Positions 16,965 to 25,444 of a stretch of 46,938 nucleotides of DNA are shown here, piece after piece. The notes below the pieces were generated by a model, which saw only the letters and a program-made list of their open reading frames with translations, was not told where the DNA came from and did not search any database. The DNA comes from an uncultured Erysipelotrichaceae bacterium (GTDB lineage: Bacteria; Bacillota_I; Bacilli_A; RFN20; CAG-826). How positions within the stretch are numbered: position 1 is the stretch's first letter; every line of letters begins with the position of its first letter. Location: assembly GCA_902800255.1 (NCBI GenBank), contig CADCDV010000002.1:1-46938 (forward strand). Reading direction: 5' to 3'. The translations under genes and the position numbers were made by a program.

Positions 16965-18075
16965 ATGAAAGAGTTAGTCGAATTAAAGCAAGAAGCCCAA
17001 AACATTGGGAAACTTGTTTCGCAACTCGGTGGTTCTCTTTGACCTTGATAAGTTAAATTCCGAGATTGCAGCATTAGACGAAGAACAGAATAGAGAAGGC
17101 TTTTGGAATGACCAGAAGTCTGCTTTGGAAGTCGTCAATAAACTTAACGACGCTAAGTCGAAAGTCCAAGGTTATTTAGGAGTTAAGAACGGCTACGATG
17201 AGTTGTCGCTTCTTCTTGATGACCCTGATTCGAAGAATCCTGACATGCGCGAGCTCATTGAAGGCATGGAGAAGGAACTTCAGAAGAAAATCAAAGAGCT
17301 TAGGGTCGATCTTCTCTTTAGAGGAGAGTATGACCATTTCAACTGCACGCTTGATATTCACCCAGGCGCTGGCGGAACCGAAGCCAACGATTGGGCGGAT
17401 ATGCTTTTCAGAATGTATAACCGTTACGCTGAATCTCATCACTTCAAATGGCAGGTTCTTTCCTATGAACAAGGTGAAGAAGCTGGCCTAAAGAGTGCGA
17501 CTGTGAAGATCAGCGGCAAGAACGTCTATGGTCTCCTCAAAGGAGAAAAAGGCGTCCATCGTCTTGTCAGAATTTCACCATTCGATTCGAATGCGAGAAG
17601 ACATACATCCTTCGCTTCGGTCAACGTTATTCCTGAATTCGGTAAGATCAGCGATGTCGAAATCGATCCGAAAGACCTCAAAGTCGACACCTTCAGAAGC
17701 GGTGGCGCAGGAGGACAAAACGTCAACAAAGTCTCTTCTGCCGTCCGTATCACCCACCTTCCAACCGGCATCGTCGTCTCTTGCGAAGTCGAGAGAAGCC
17801 AGCTTTTCAATAAGCAAACCTGTATGGAGATGCTTGCCGACAAGCTCATGCAGAGAAAGATTGAGGAACGCGAAGCGAAACTCAAATCCGTCGTCGGCGA
17901 ACAAAAGAACATCGAATGGGGTTCCCAGATTCGTTCCTACGTGTTTTGCCCTTATACTATGGTTAAGGACAACCGCACGAACTATGAGACGAGCGATGTC
18001 CAAGGCGTAATGGATGGCGATCTTGATCCATTCATCGACGCTTACTTAGAAAACCTTTCCTATAATTCAAAATGA
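16965..18075 (+). CDS. prfB: Peptide chain release factor 2 (programmed +1 frameshift)
   Basis: RF2 terminates translation at UGA and UAA. Translation starts at an ATG preceded by AGAGAGGA. Frame zero encodes 25 residues ending GGSL and then meets an in-frame UGA at 17040. Reading resumes one base on as GAC (DLDKLNSEI) and runs to the stop, giving 369 residues, the family's usual size. The slip site CTTTGAC matches the classical autoregulatory RF2 frameshift. The RF2 recognition tripeptide SPF (RISPFDS) and the catalytic GGQ loop (GAGGQNVNK) are both present. The stop overlaps the yitT start. A start codon inside the second frame is not the real one. Confidence 0.95.
17023..17043 (+). promoter_or_regulatory. 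RF2 programmed +1 frameshift site
   Basis: The shift codon CTT is followed by TGA and then C, the poor-termination context found in nearly all prfB genes. A GGTGG stretch seven bases upstream takes the place of the usual AGGGGG internal Shine-Dalgarno. Low RF2 lets the ribosome slip and so restores RF2. Confidence 0.92.
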
Positions 18076-19115
18076 GCCAGTCAATAATTCCACAGCAACA
18101 ACGTAAGATCCTTGGCGAGGTGTTCAATGTCTTCCTCGTTATTTTGGGTTGCATCATCATGGCTTTTGGCGACGCTTTATTCATCGCACCGTGCAACATC
18201 ATCTCTGGTGGCGTTTCATCTGTCGGTATCATCGTCAACTTCTTCGTGAAGAGCGCGACCGGCTTTGAATGCACCGATATTGTTGTCGCGGTTTGCCAGG
18301 TCCTCCTTTGGGTCCTTGGTTTGGTCGTCCTTGGAAAGAAATTCTCCATCCACACCCTCATCGCGATGATCGCCTATCCAGCAACCTTCTCTCTCATCTA
18401 CCGTTTGAACCTTGGCGAGGTTTTCGGAATGACGCCGATCTATGAATCTGCTTTAGCAGGGGGACCAGACGCCATCGGCTCTCTTCTCTTCGCGGCAGTA
18501 TTTGGTGGATTCCTTTGTGGTGGCGGCATTGCGCTTGCTTATCACGGCAATGGCTCTACCGGTGGCTTCAACGTTGTGTCTGCGATCGTTGCAAGATATA
18601 GCGAAATCAAAGAAAGCACCTCAAGCCTCATCATCGACGTCACTTTGATTGTGGTTGGCGCTCTCGTGAGACTTAGCGTTCCAAATAACTTCGTCCTTTC
18701 TTGCATCGGCATCCTCTGCGCGATTGTCTGCTCTCTTTCAATCCGCTTCCTCTATGTCGATGCCACCCAATTCGTCATCTGCGACATCATCACCGAGAAA
18801 TACGAAGAAGTTAATAGATTCGTCATCGATGAGATGGATCACTCAACCACCCTCTTTGACACCGTCGGTGGATACACTGGCGAAGACCGTAAGATGGTTA
18901 GAGCGGTCATCTATACCGATGAGACAACCGAGCTTAGGGAATTCATTGCGACGATAGATCCAAAAGCTTTCGTCTCGTTCACAAAAGCCAAGACAATCAA
19001 TGGCGAAGGTTTCGAGCCTTTCTATGTGAGACACAGGAAGAAAAAGCAGTCAAAATTGCAAAATACCCAGCAAAACCCAGATAAAAATGAGGTAAATAAC
19101 GATGGCGATAGATGA
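18072..19115 (+). CDS. YitT family membrane protein (DUF161 + DUF2179)
   Basis: A 347-residue integral membrane protein. The N-terminal two thirds hold five or six membrane segments with the family signature around ALFIAPCNIISGGVSSVGIIV and the repeat-like GNGSTGGFNVVSAIVA. The last 90 residues form the soluble DUF2179 domain (MVRAVIYTDETTELREFIATIDPKAFVSF). YitT-type proteins are common in Firmicutes and their transport role, if any, is not established. The start overlaps the prfB stop and the end overlaps uvrB by 14 bases. The C-terminal tail is rich in Lys, Gln and Asn. Confidence 0.9.
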   Translation: MSQSIIPQQQRKILGEVFNVFLVILGCIIMAFGDALFIAPCNIISGGVSSVGIIVNFFVKSATGFECTDIVVAVCQVLLWVLGLVVLGKKFSIHTLIAMIAYPATFSLIYRLNLGEVFGMTPIYESALAGGPDAIGSLLFAAVFGGFLCGGGIALAYHGNGSTGGFNVVSAIVARYSEIKESTSSLIIDVTLIVVGALVRLSVPNNFVLSCIGILCAIVCSLSIRFLYVDATQFVICDIITEKYEEVNRFVIDEMDHSTTLFDTVGGYTGEDRKMVRAVIYTDETTELREFIATIDPKAFVSFTKAKTINGEGFEPFYVRHRKKKQSKLQNTQQNPDKNEVNNDGDR

Positions 19116-21093
19116 TACCCATCGCTTCGAATTAGTTTCTCCTTTCAAACCTACGGGCGATCAGCCTGCTGCCATAGCCAAAGTTCTCAAAGGCGTTAAG
19201 GAAGGCAAAAAAGTCCAGGTCATTTTAGGCGCGACCGGAACGGGTAAGACCTTCACTGATGCGAACATCATCGCCGCTTTAAATAGGCCAACCTTGGTCC
19301 TCGTCCATAACAAAACATTAGCCTCCCAGCTTTATGGTGAGTTCAAAGAACTCTTCCCTCATAACAGGGTTGAGTATTTCGTTTCGAACTTCGACTTCTA
19401 TCAGCCTGAAGCCTATATTCCAAAGACTGACACATACATCGCCAAAGACGCGATGATGAACGACGAGATTGAGATGATGAGGACGAGTGCAGTCAACTCC
19501 ATCATCGAACGTAGAGATACAATCGTCGTCGCTTCAGTTGCCGCCATATACGGATTAACTGACCCAGATGAATACCGTGGCCTTGTTTTCGAAATCCGCG
19601 TTGGTGAGACTCTCGATAGAAAACGCTTCTTCGATAAGCTCGTTGAAGCCCAATACAACAGAAACAATTTCGATTTGGCTCCAGGCAACTTCCGAGTCCA
19701 TGGCGACATCATCGACATCTGCCCAATGTATTCGTCCGACTATTACATCCGCATCGATTGTTTTGGCGACGAGGTTGAGAAGATCTGCGAGGTCGACAAA
19801 TTAAGCGGTGAAGTCCATAAGAGCTATCTCACTTTCCCTATCTACCCAGCCTATGACCACGCCTCGACAAGAAAGAGAATCGAAGAAGCTTGTGTCACCA
19901 TCGCCGAAGAGCTTGAAGACAGACTCAAATATTTCCGTTCAGAAGGCAAACTCCTTGAAGCTGAACGCCTTGAAATGAGAACCAGACAAGACATGGAATC
20001 CCTCAAGGAATTCGGCCGTTGCCCTGGCATTGAGAACTATTCCCGTCACATCGATAAACGTAAACCTGGCCAAAGGCCATTCTGCCTCATGGACTATTTC
20101 CCAAAGGACTATCTCCTTATGGTCGATGAGTCTCACGTCAGCTTCCCACAAGTCAAAGGAATGTTTAACGGAGACAGGTCCCGCAAAGAGACTCTTGTTG
20201 AGTATGGATTCCGTCTACCGAGCGCTCTTGATAACCGTCCTCTCAACTTCAGCGAATTCGAAGGATTAATGCCTGATGCGGTGGTGTGCACCTCCGCGAC
20301 CCCAGGCGAATATGAGCTCAATCTCTGTGGCCATGAAGTTGCGGAGCAAATCATCCGTCCAACCGGTCTTCTTGATCCAGAAATCGAAGTCAGGAAACCT
20401 CTTGGCCAAATCGATGACATCATGGCGGAGATCAAAGACCGCATTGAGAAGAACGAGAGGGTCATGATCGTCACCCTCACCATCAAGATGGCGGAAGATC
20501 TTACCGCATATCTCAAAAACGAAGGCATCAAAGTCACATATCTCCAAAACGAGACAAAGACTTTGGAGAGAACCGAAATCATCTATCAGCTCCGTAAAGG
20601 CAAGTTCGATGTCCTTGTCGGCATCAACCTTCTTAGGGAGGGTCTTGATATCCCAGAGGTCTCTTTGATCTGCATTCTCGACGCCGACAAAGAAGGCTTC
20701 CTCCGTTCAACGACATCCCTCATTCAGATTACGGGGCGTGCAGCGAGAAATGCGCATGGCAAGGTCATCATGTATGCCGATTCGATCACCCGCTCAATGA
20801 AGGAGTGCATCGATGAGACTAACCGTCGTAGGAGCATCCAAAAGGCCTATAACGATGAATACGGCATCGTCCCAACGACCATCATCAAAGAGATTAGACC
20901 CCCTCTCACAAATAACGATAAGGATGAGGATGACATCTTAAAGATGTCAGGCAAGATGTCGAGGACTGAGGTCGAGAAGCGACTCAAGCTCTTAGAGAAA
21001 GAGATGAAAGAAGCCGCGAAAAATTACGATTTCGAAAGGGCAGCGGAGATCCGCGATATCATTCTTGAGACCAAAGCCAATCTCGGAAAGTAA
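19102..21093 (+). CDS. uvrB: Excinuclease ABC subunit B
   Basis: UvrB is the damage-verifying helicase-like subunit of nucleotide excision repair. At 663 residues it is full length. Walker A is GATGTGKT (residues 43-50). The beta-hairpin region reads FVSNFDFYQPEAYIP, where relatives usually have VSYYDYYQPEAY, so two hairpin aromatics differ. Motif II (VDESHVSFPQ), motif VI (QITGRAARNAHGKVIMYAD) and the C-terminal UVR helix pair (KNYDFERAAEIRD) that binds UvrC are present. uvrA is not adjacent in this window. It overlaps yitT, and it is followed by the secG promoter region rather than a visible terminator. Confidence 0.95.
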   Translation: MAIDDTHRFELVSPFKPTGDQPAAIAKVLKGVKEGKKVQVILGATGTGKTFTDANIIAALNRPTLVLVHNKTLASQLYGEFKELFPHNRVEYFVSNFDFYQPEAYIPKTDTYIAKDAMMNDEIEMMRTSAVNSIIERRDTIVVASVAAIYGLTDPDEYRGLVFEIRVGETLDRKRFFDKLVEAQYNRNNFDLAPGNFRVHGDIIDICPMYSSDYYIRIDCFGDEVEKICEVDKLSGEVHKSYLTFPIYPAYDHASTRKRIEEACVTIAEELEDRLKYFRSEGKLLEAERLEMRTRQDMESLKEFGRCPGIENYSRHIDKRKPGQRPFCLMDYFPKDYLLMVDESHVSFPQVKGMFNGDRSRKETLVEYGFRLPSALDNRPLNFSEFEGLMPDAVVCTSATPGEYELNLCGHEVAEQIIRPTGLLDPEIEVRKPLGQIDDIMAEIKDRIEKNERVMIVTLTIKMAEDLTAYLKNEGIKVTYLQNETKTLERTEIIYQLRKGKFDVLVGINLLREGLDIPEVSLICILDADKEGFLRSTTSLIQITGRAARNAHGKVIMYADSITRSMKECIDETNRRRSIQKAYNDEYGIVPTTIIKEIRPPLTNNDKDEDDILKMSGKMSRTEVEKRLKLLEKEMKEAAKNYDFERAAEIRDIILETKANLGK

Positions 21094-21099
21094 AGGAAG

Positions 21100-21147
21100 C
21101 ACTATTGTATAGTGAATCTTTGATTGCGAAAAAGGTCTAACTATACT
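21100..21147 (+). promoter_or_regulatory. secG promoter with upstream palindrome
   Basis: TTGATT and TATACT are separated by 16 bp. A perfect palindrome, CACTAT-TGT-ATAGTG (21100-21114), ends five bases before the -35. The transcript would have a leader of about 35 nt with a CGGAG ribosome binding site. Confidence 0.55.
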
Positions 21148-21188
21148 AAAGTTATCTAGCGCATTTAGCGTTCGGAGTTATTCGTATT

Positions 21189-21479
21189 ATGCAGTGGTAT
21201 GACATTCTATTTATCATCGTCGCACTTATATTGATCATTTTGAGCTTGCTCCAAGGCGGTAAGTCAGAAGGTGCTTCTGGCGCTATCACCGGTGGTGGAC
21301 TCAACGTCTTTGTCAAAACCAAGGAACGTGGTTCCGAGAAAGTCATCACTTGGCTTACCTTCGGATTCGCCGTCGTCTTCCTCTTCTTAGCTCTCCTTAT
21401 CATGATTCTCAATGCTAAGGGACCTGAAAGCGGAGACAACGCCACAACCGCTGAGATCCTCGGCTTCCTCCTCAAATAA
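21189..21479 (+). CDS. secG: Preprotein translocase subunit SecG
   Basis: A 96-residue SecG with two membrane helices (IVALILIILSLLQGGKSEGASGAI and WLTFGFAVVFLFLALLIMIL). The conserved LLQGGKSEGASGAITGGG loop between them is diagnostic. SecG assists SecA-driven translocation through SecYE. An intrinsic terminator follows directly, so it is a single-gene unit. Confidence 0.93.
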   Translation: MQWYDILFIIVALILIILSLLQGGKSEGASGAITGGGLNVFVKTKERGSEKVITWLTFGFAVVFLFLALLIMILNAKGPESGDNATTAEILGFLLK

Positions 21480-21498
21480 TCGATAAAGAATAATCGAT

Positions 21499-21525
21499 AG
21501 GCCAGATATGAATCTGGCCTTTTTT
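21499..21525 (+). terminator. Intrinsic terminator of secG
   Basis: Perfect 9-bp arms AGGCCAGAT and ATCTGGCCT enclose an ATGA loop and are followed by five T residues. Confidence 0.92.
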
Positions 21526-21546
21526 AATGAAATTAAAACCCTTAAG

Positions 21547-21555
21547 TGCTATGTT
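21547..21555 (+). promoter_or_regulatory. Extended -10 element of folD
   Basis: TGC-TATGTT looks like an extended -10 box; no -35 is recognisable. The folD ATG lies 10 nt after it, so transcription would begin at or just before the start codon. Confidence 0.4.
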
Positions 21556-21565
21556 AAGGTTAACT

Positions 21566-22354
21566 ATGGAAATAAAAGAATACGTCCTTCAAGAAAAGGA
21601 AAGAATCAAAGCCGAAGTGGCTCAAATGCCTGAGGCGCCTGTTCTCTCAATTATCACCGTTGGCCATAACCCTGCCAGCGAGTCTTATGTCCGTGGAAAG
21701 AAGAAAGATTCCGCGGAGGTTGGCATCACCGCCATCCAAACCCAGTTTGAGGAAGATGTCACTGAAGAAGAGGTGCTCTCCTTAATCAGAAAGCAAAACG
21801 CCGATCCATCAATCACTGGCATCCTCGTTCAGCTTCCTGTTCCAAAGCACATCAGCGAAGAGCATATCAATGAAACCATCGCTCCTGAAAAGGACGTCGA
21901 TGGATTTGTCCTTGGCTCGAAATACATTTGCTGCACACCTAAAGGAATCGTTGATTATTTAGCTGCCGATGGATTCGATTTCACTGGCAAAAACGCGGTC
22001 GTTTTAGGTAGAAGCGACATCGTAGGCAAACCTATGGCCAGACTTCTTCTCAACAAAAACTGCAACGTGACAGTTCTTCATTCAAAGACAAAAGAAGAGG
22101 ACCGCCGCATGTATCTTAAGAACGCTGACCTCATCGTCGTCGCCATCGGAAGACAAGCCTTCATTGATCACACATACGAACTCAAACCAACCGCTTGGTT
22201 AGTCGACGTTGGCATCAACAAAGGCGAAGACGGCCATCTCCATGGCGATGCCGAACCAAACCTTCCAATCGCCAAGCAGACTCCGGTTCCTGGAGGCGTT
22301 GGACTTCTTACGAGGCTCGCTCTCCTTAAGAACCTCATGGAAGCCAAGAAATAA
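21566..22354 (+). CDS. folD: Bifunctional methylenetetrahydrofolate dehydrogenase/cyclohydrolase FolD
   Basis: FolD interconverts 5,10-methylene-, methenyl- and 10-formyl-tetrahydrofolate in one-carbon metabolism. The start chosen gives MEIKEYVLQEKERI; an upstream alternative would read through promoter-like DNA. The active-site segment SYVRGKKKDSAE, VQLPVPKHI, the NADP-binding VLGRSDIVGKPMARLLL and the final PVPGGVG are present. At 262 residues it is some 20 short of typical, partly at the N-terminus. The rest is lost where relatives read DGFHPxNxGxL: here DVDGF passes directly to VLGSKYICCTP. Thymidylate synthase further along depends on this folate pool. Confidence 0.9.
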   Translation: MEIKEYVLQEKERIKAEVAQMPEAPVLSIITVGHNPASESYVRGKKKDSAEVGITAIQTQFEEDVTEEEVLSLIRKQNADPSITGILVQLPVPKHISEEHINETIAPEKDVDGFVLGSKYICCTPKGIVDYLAADGFDFTGKNAVVLGRSDIVGKPMARLLLNKNCNVTVLHSKTKEEDRRMYLKNADLIVVAIGRQAFIDHTYELKPTAWLVDVGINKGEDGHLHGDAEPNLPIAKQTPVPGGVGLLTRLALLKNLMEAKK

Positions 22355-22370
22355 ATAAGGAAAAAGAAAA

Positions 22371-22395
22371 GAGGCTGAACCCCAGCCTCTTTTTT
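22371..22395. terminator. Bidirectional terminator between folD and the convergent membrane gene
   Basis: Arms AGAGGCTG and CAGCCTCT enclose a 4-nt loop. A T-run follows on the plus strand and an A-run precedes it, so it can serve both converging transcripts. Confidence 0.88.
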
Positions 22396-22405
22396 GTTTT
22401 GCTGC

Positions 22406-23179
22406 TTATTCGTGTTCTTCTTCGACGATAGTGACTTCGGCGCTTTCGGTAGCCTGTTCTTCTTCAACCTTAGTCTCAGAGACTTCGGTATCGAAGACAT
22501 TCTCATCAGGTTCGGCTTCCTCTTTGTTCTTGAGGATGGCTCTGATTGTTCCAACGATCTTGAAGACCGAGGCAACGATAAGGGCAAGTCCGACGATGAC
22601 GAGCATGATGCTCATGACAATCTCGCTGTTATTGGTGAAGAGGATGATGACGGTGATGCCTGCTCCAACAAGAAGCGCGCCAAGAATGATTTCAAGGATA
22701 GGCATATAAAGCTTGTAAAGCTTGGTGATGATGAATCCGATTGCGAAGGCGATAAGGGAAACGCCAGCGGCCATAAGAAGGACGGCAACGAGCCAGACGA
22801 TGAAATTCATGATGATTTCGATGATCGCGGCAGGATTGCTTCCGGTCATGGAGACACAAAGAGCAACACCAATCGCGAGCTCAATGGTTCCGCCAATGAC
22901 TAAATCATAGGAAAGCTGTGAACGTATGACTTGCTTGGCCATGGCTTCAAGAGGAGAAGAAGCGATGACAGGCAAGAAGTTGGCAACGATCTTAAGAAGA
23001 CCGCCGACCATAAGGAAGATCGAGATGACGATGAAGACGCTTGCCTGGATGTCAGCGTTTGCGCAGTTGGCGATGACAAGGATACCCATCGTCAAAAGCA
23101 AAGCGGCTTCAATAAAATTCCAGATGGACCAGATAAGGCCACCTTTCTTCATATTTAAAGGTTTCTTTTCTTTGCTCAT
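22406..23179 (-). CDS. HdeD/DUF308-like polytopic membrane protein with acidic tail
   Basis: A 257-residue protein with about six hydrophobic segments arranged as pairs (for example AALLLTMGILVIANC with VFIVISIFLMVGGLLKIVANF). This is the pattern of the HdeD/DUF308 family, where short helices repeat in units. The last 40 residues are soluble and strongly acidic (Glu, Asp, Val-rich, ending EEEHE). A GGAGGGTTC ribosome binding site precedes the ATG. Function is unknown. It is separated from the sigma operon by a terminator, so it is probably transcribed on its own. Confidence 0.7.
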   Translation of the reverse strand: MSKEKKPLNMKKGGLIWSIWNFIEAALLLTMGILVIANCANADIQASVFIVISIFLMVGGLLKIVANFLPVIASSPLEAMAKQVIRSQLSYDLVIGGTIELAIGVALCVSMTGSNPAAIIEIIMNFIVWLVAVLLMAAGVSLIAFAIGFIITKLYKLYMPILEIILGALLVGAGITVIILFTNNSEIVMSIMLVIVGLALIVASVFKIVGTIRAILKNKEEAEPDENVFDTEVSETKVEEEQATESAEVTIVEEEHE

Positions 23180-23244
23180 ATGAACCCTCCTGATTGGTCC
23201 ATCTCATTTTAATGAGGGGCACCTCTCTTCTCAACAGAATAAAA

Positions 23245-23268
23245 GAAAAAGGCAAGTATCAACTTGCC
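23245..23268 (-). terminator. Intrinsic terminator of the sigma/anti-sigma operon
   Basis: On the minus strand, arms GGCAAGT and ACTTGCC enclose a 4-nt loop and are followed by TTTTTC. The hairpin begins directly next to the stop codon of the anti-sigma gene. Confidence 0.85.
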
Positions 23269-24836
23269 TATGGACGCCACCAGTGACCCCATCCGCCAGG
23301 GCCCCAACCATCGTCACACCAGCCTTCGCCATGTGACCAAATGCCTGGGTCTACTTTACTGACATCAGGGAAGTAACCTGTTGATTTCTGAGCGGATTCA
23401 GCGTGCTTCGAAACACTCATAAGGAAGTTGTTGTAATCCTCTTCGGTTTCGGTCGCCTTTGCCAAGATGTAATTACGGACGTCTCTATATGCGTCTTTGA
23501 GCATCGGATTCTCATCCATCATGAATTTGTTGAGGTCTGAGACATAGATGGCTCCACTTTCATCGGTAAGGAAGCCAATGAGTTTCTCAATGTCTTCGGT
23601 TCCGAAATATTGCCTTAAACGCCATGCTTGAGAAATGAGTTCGTTTCTTCTGTCGATGAACTGCTGTTCGGTGAGGGAAGAAGTGATTTGTTTCTCTCCG
23701 GTTAAGCTAAGGAAGGTTTCCTTGATGCCGTCGGTAAGATGCTTGAGACCTGTCTCAGAAAGACGGGCTAAAGCAGCGGAGTTGATAGCCGCATCAAGAT
23801 TGTTGACTGTGTCTTCGTTATAATCGGCGATGACCTTTGGATCGACTTCACGGTCGAAGGTCGAATAGATTTTGGAAATCTTCGCCATCTTAAGATGGTC
23901 GCTTCTGACAAGGGTGTCGATCTTGAAGACGTTGAACTGAACGTTCGCATAAACTCTGTCTTTTTGGAGAGCGTCGTTAAGCGCATCTTTGAAGTGATCT
24001 TCATAAACATCGGCATAGTTATCGATGGTGGAAACGATGTCGATGGTGATTGTATTAGGGGATTGCTTGTCGACCGCTTCGAGATAGCCTTTCTCGTAGC
24101 AAGGGTTGATGAGATTGGCGACAGCTTGGTAGGCCGATTTCTCAAGAAGGTTATCGCTGCTGATGGCCACAAGGTTTGCACTGTAGTTGTTGGCCATGAC
24201 CTCGGTAACGACATTCTGCTTATCGGCCGCAATGCCCCAAGCAGGTTTGTAGTTGTTCGCCTGGGCTTCGCTAGTTCCTTCGTATCCTCTCATCGGAGGT
24301 TGAGCCTCGTAAGTGGAAGGGGTGATTGAAACGTTGATATAAGAGCTTGCGGCATTTCCGATTGCGCGGTTGTTGAAGTAAGCGCTTGTGCCGATGCTGA
24401 TGCCAGCGATTGCAGCGGCGCCCGCTCCGACGAAAGCCCAGTTCTTCTTCATGAATCTAGCGAAGGAGAAATGTTCTTTTAGGCCGGTTTTGCCATAAAT
24501 TTCGCGTTTTTTGTTAGGAACGAAAGCGTTTGCCTCACGTCTCATGCGACGGGTCAAAACCTTTTCGTCTTTCCTCATTTCAGGAGCAACGCCTGTTGCT
24601 TTCTCTACGGCCGCTTTGTCATTTGGAACGAAGGAATTCTCTTTGAGCATTCCAAGAACGAATGCCTCATCCTCTTCGGTAGCCTCGCTTTCGATGCCAC
24701 AGGCTTTGAGGACACTGAGCAATTTGTCCGGAACGAAAGAAGAGGCCTCGGCCTTGATTGAAGAAAGGATTTCCTTCTCCTCAGCTGGAGAAAGTTCCTC
24801 AGGCGTTTTCGTAACCAAGTTCGTGTTCTCTTTCAT
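23268..24836 (-). CDS. Putative membrane-bound anti-sigma factor with triple FVP motif
   Basis: A 522-residue single-pass membrane protein encoded immediately after, and overlapping by 38 bases, an ECF sigma factor. Residues 1-130 are cytoplasmic and charged. They carry three copies of a motif FVP-x10-G-(I/V/L), with FVP at residues 34, 69 and 105. One membrane helix follows at about 134-152 (FVGAGAAAIAGISIG). The extracellular part of about 370 residues is mostly helical and of no family I recognise. It ends in a Trp/Gly-rich tail (GWGPGGWGHWWRP). The role is inferred from gene order and topology: the N-terminus would hold the sigma factor until an external signal releases it. No RsgI-N or zinc-ZAS motif is visible. 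Confidence 0.65.
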   Translation of the reverse strand: MKENTNLVTKTPEELSPAEEKEILSSIKAEASSFVPDKLLSVLKACGIESEATEEDEAFVLGMLKENSFVPNDKAAVEKATGVAPEMRKDEKVLTRRMRREANAFVPNKKREIYGKTGLKEHFSFARFMKKNWAFVGAGAAAIAGISIGTSAYFNNRAIGNAASSYINVSITPSTYEAQPPMRGYEGTSEAQANNYKPAWGIAADKQNVVTEVMANNYSANLVAISSDNLLEKSAYQAVANLINPCYEKGYLEAVDKQSPNTITIDIVSTIDNYADVYEDHFKDALNDALQKDRVYANVQFNVFKIDTLVRSDHLKMAKISKIYSTFDREVDPKVIADYNEDTVNNLDAAINSAALARLSETGLKHLTDGIKETFLSLTGEKQITSSLTEQQFIDRRNELISQAWRLRQYFGTEDIEKLIGFLTDESGAIYVSDLNKFMMDENPMLKDAYRDVRNYILAKATETEEDYNNFLMSVSKHAESAQKSTGYFPDVSKVDPGIWSHGEGWCDDGWGPGGWGHWWRP

Positions 24837-25374
24837 ATTCTGTTCTGGATTCTTCGAGGGCCGCTTTGACCTTCTTAAGCGCCATGGAGTATTTCCAAGT
24901 GACGGTTCCTAAAGGAAGATGGAGGATCTCGGCGATTTCGCGATGCTTGTAGTCGCCGATTGCATAGAGCATAAGGATGTTGAATTCGTCTTCGGCTAAA
25001 ACCTTGTTGGCAATCGCGATGGTTGGGGACTCGATGTCGCCAAGATAATAAACTCCGTTAGCGGATGGCTCTTGGGCGAAATCGTAAGAGACTTCGCGGT
25101 TCCTTTTCTTGAGCTCGCTAAGTGCGGCGTTCTTCGCAATCGTCAAAAGCCAGTTCCTTGCGCTGGTGCCAAGACGATAGGACTGGATATTGTCATAGCA
25201 GCTTACATAGGTCTGCTGCATGACGTCTTCGGCTAATTGGTAATCATGCAAAATAGGCAAAACAAAGGTGAAAACACCTTTGCTCGTTAAGACATAAATG
25301 TCTCCTAGAGCATTGCTGTCGCCTTTTTGAAGGGCGGTCATCGCTTTTTCAAGCTTTTGCTCATCGATAGCCAT
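24799..25374 (-). CDS. ECF-type RNA polymerase sigma factor
   Basis: A 191-residue sigma-70-family factor with only regions 2 and 4. Region 2 spans about residues 28-95 (LAEDVMQQTYVSCYDNIQSY, RNWLLTIAKNAALSELKKR). Region 4 spans about 125-175, with the helix-turn-helix HREIAEILHLPLGTVTWKYSMALKKVK. An AGGAAAA ribosome binding site precedes the ATG. It is co-transcribed with the putative anti-sigma gene, the standard arrangement. The promoter upstream of it has a sigma-A look, so autoregulation by the ECF factor is not evident. Confidence 0.9.
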   Translation of the reverse strand: MAIDEQKLEKAMTALQKGDSNALGDIYVLTSKGVFTFVLPILHDYQLAEDVMQQTYVSCYDNIQSYRLGTSARNWLLTIAKNAALSELKKRNREVSYDFAQEPSANGVYYLGDIESPTIAIANKVLAEDEFNILMLYAIGDYKHREIAEILHLPLGTVTWKYSMALKKVKAALEESRTEYEREHELGYENA

Positions 25375-25414
25375 AAGTTTTCCTATTCTAGGTGCATTTT
25401 AAACTCAAATGCCG

Positions 25415-25444
25415 ATTATAGAAACAAAAGGAATATCCACTCAA
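25415..25444 (-). promoter_or_regulatory. Sigma-factor promoter nested in an upstream terminator
   Basis: Read on the minus strand, TTGAGT and TATAAT are separated by 18 bp. The -35 falls in the hairpin that terminates the yolD-polymerase transcript. The sigma gene begins 40 nt after the -10, with a good ribosome binding site. Confidence 0.55.

Noticed and set aside
17005..17042. Start of prfB at an in-frame ATG in the second reading frame
   Set aside because: It would remove the conserved N-terminus; the zero-frame ATG with ribosome binding site and the CTT-TGA-C slip site explain the gene better.
22394..23183. Long open frames on the plus strand across the DUF308-like gene
   Set aside because: They are antisense to a protein with clear membrane helices, have biased composition typical of shadow frames and lack ribosome binding sites.
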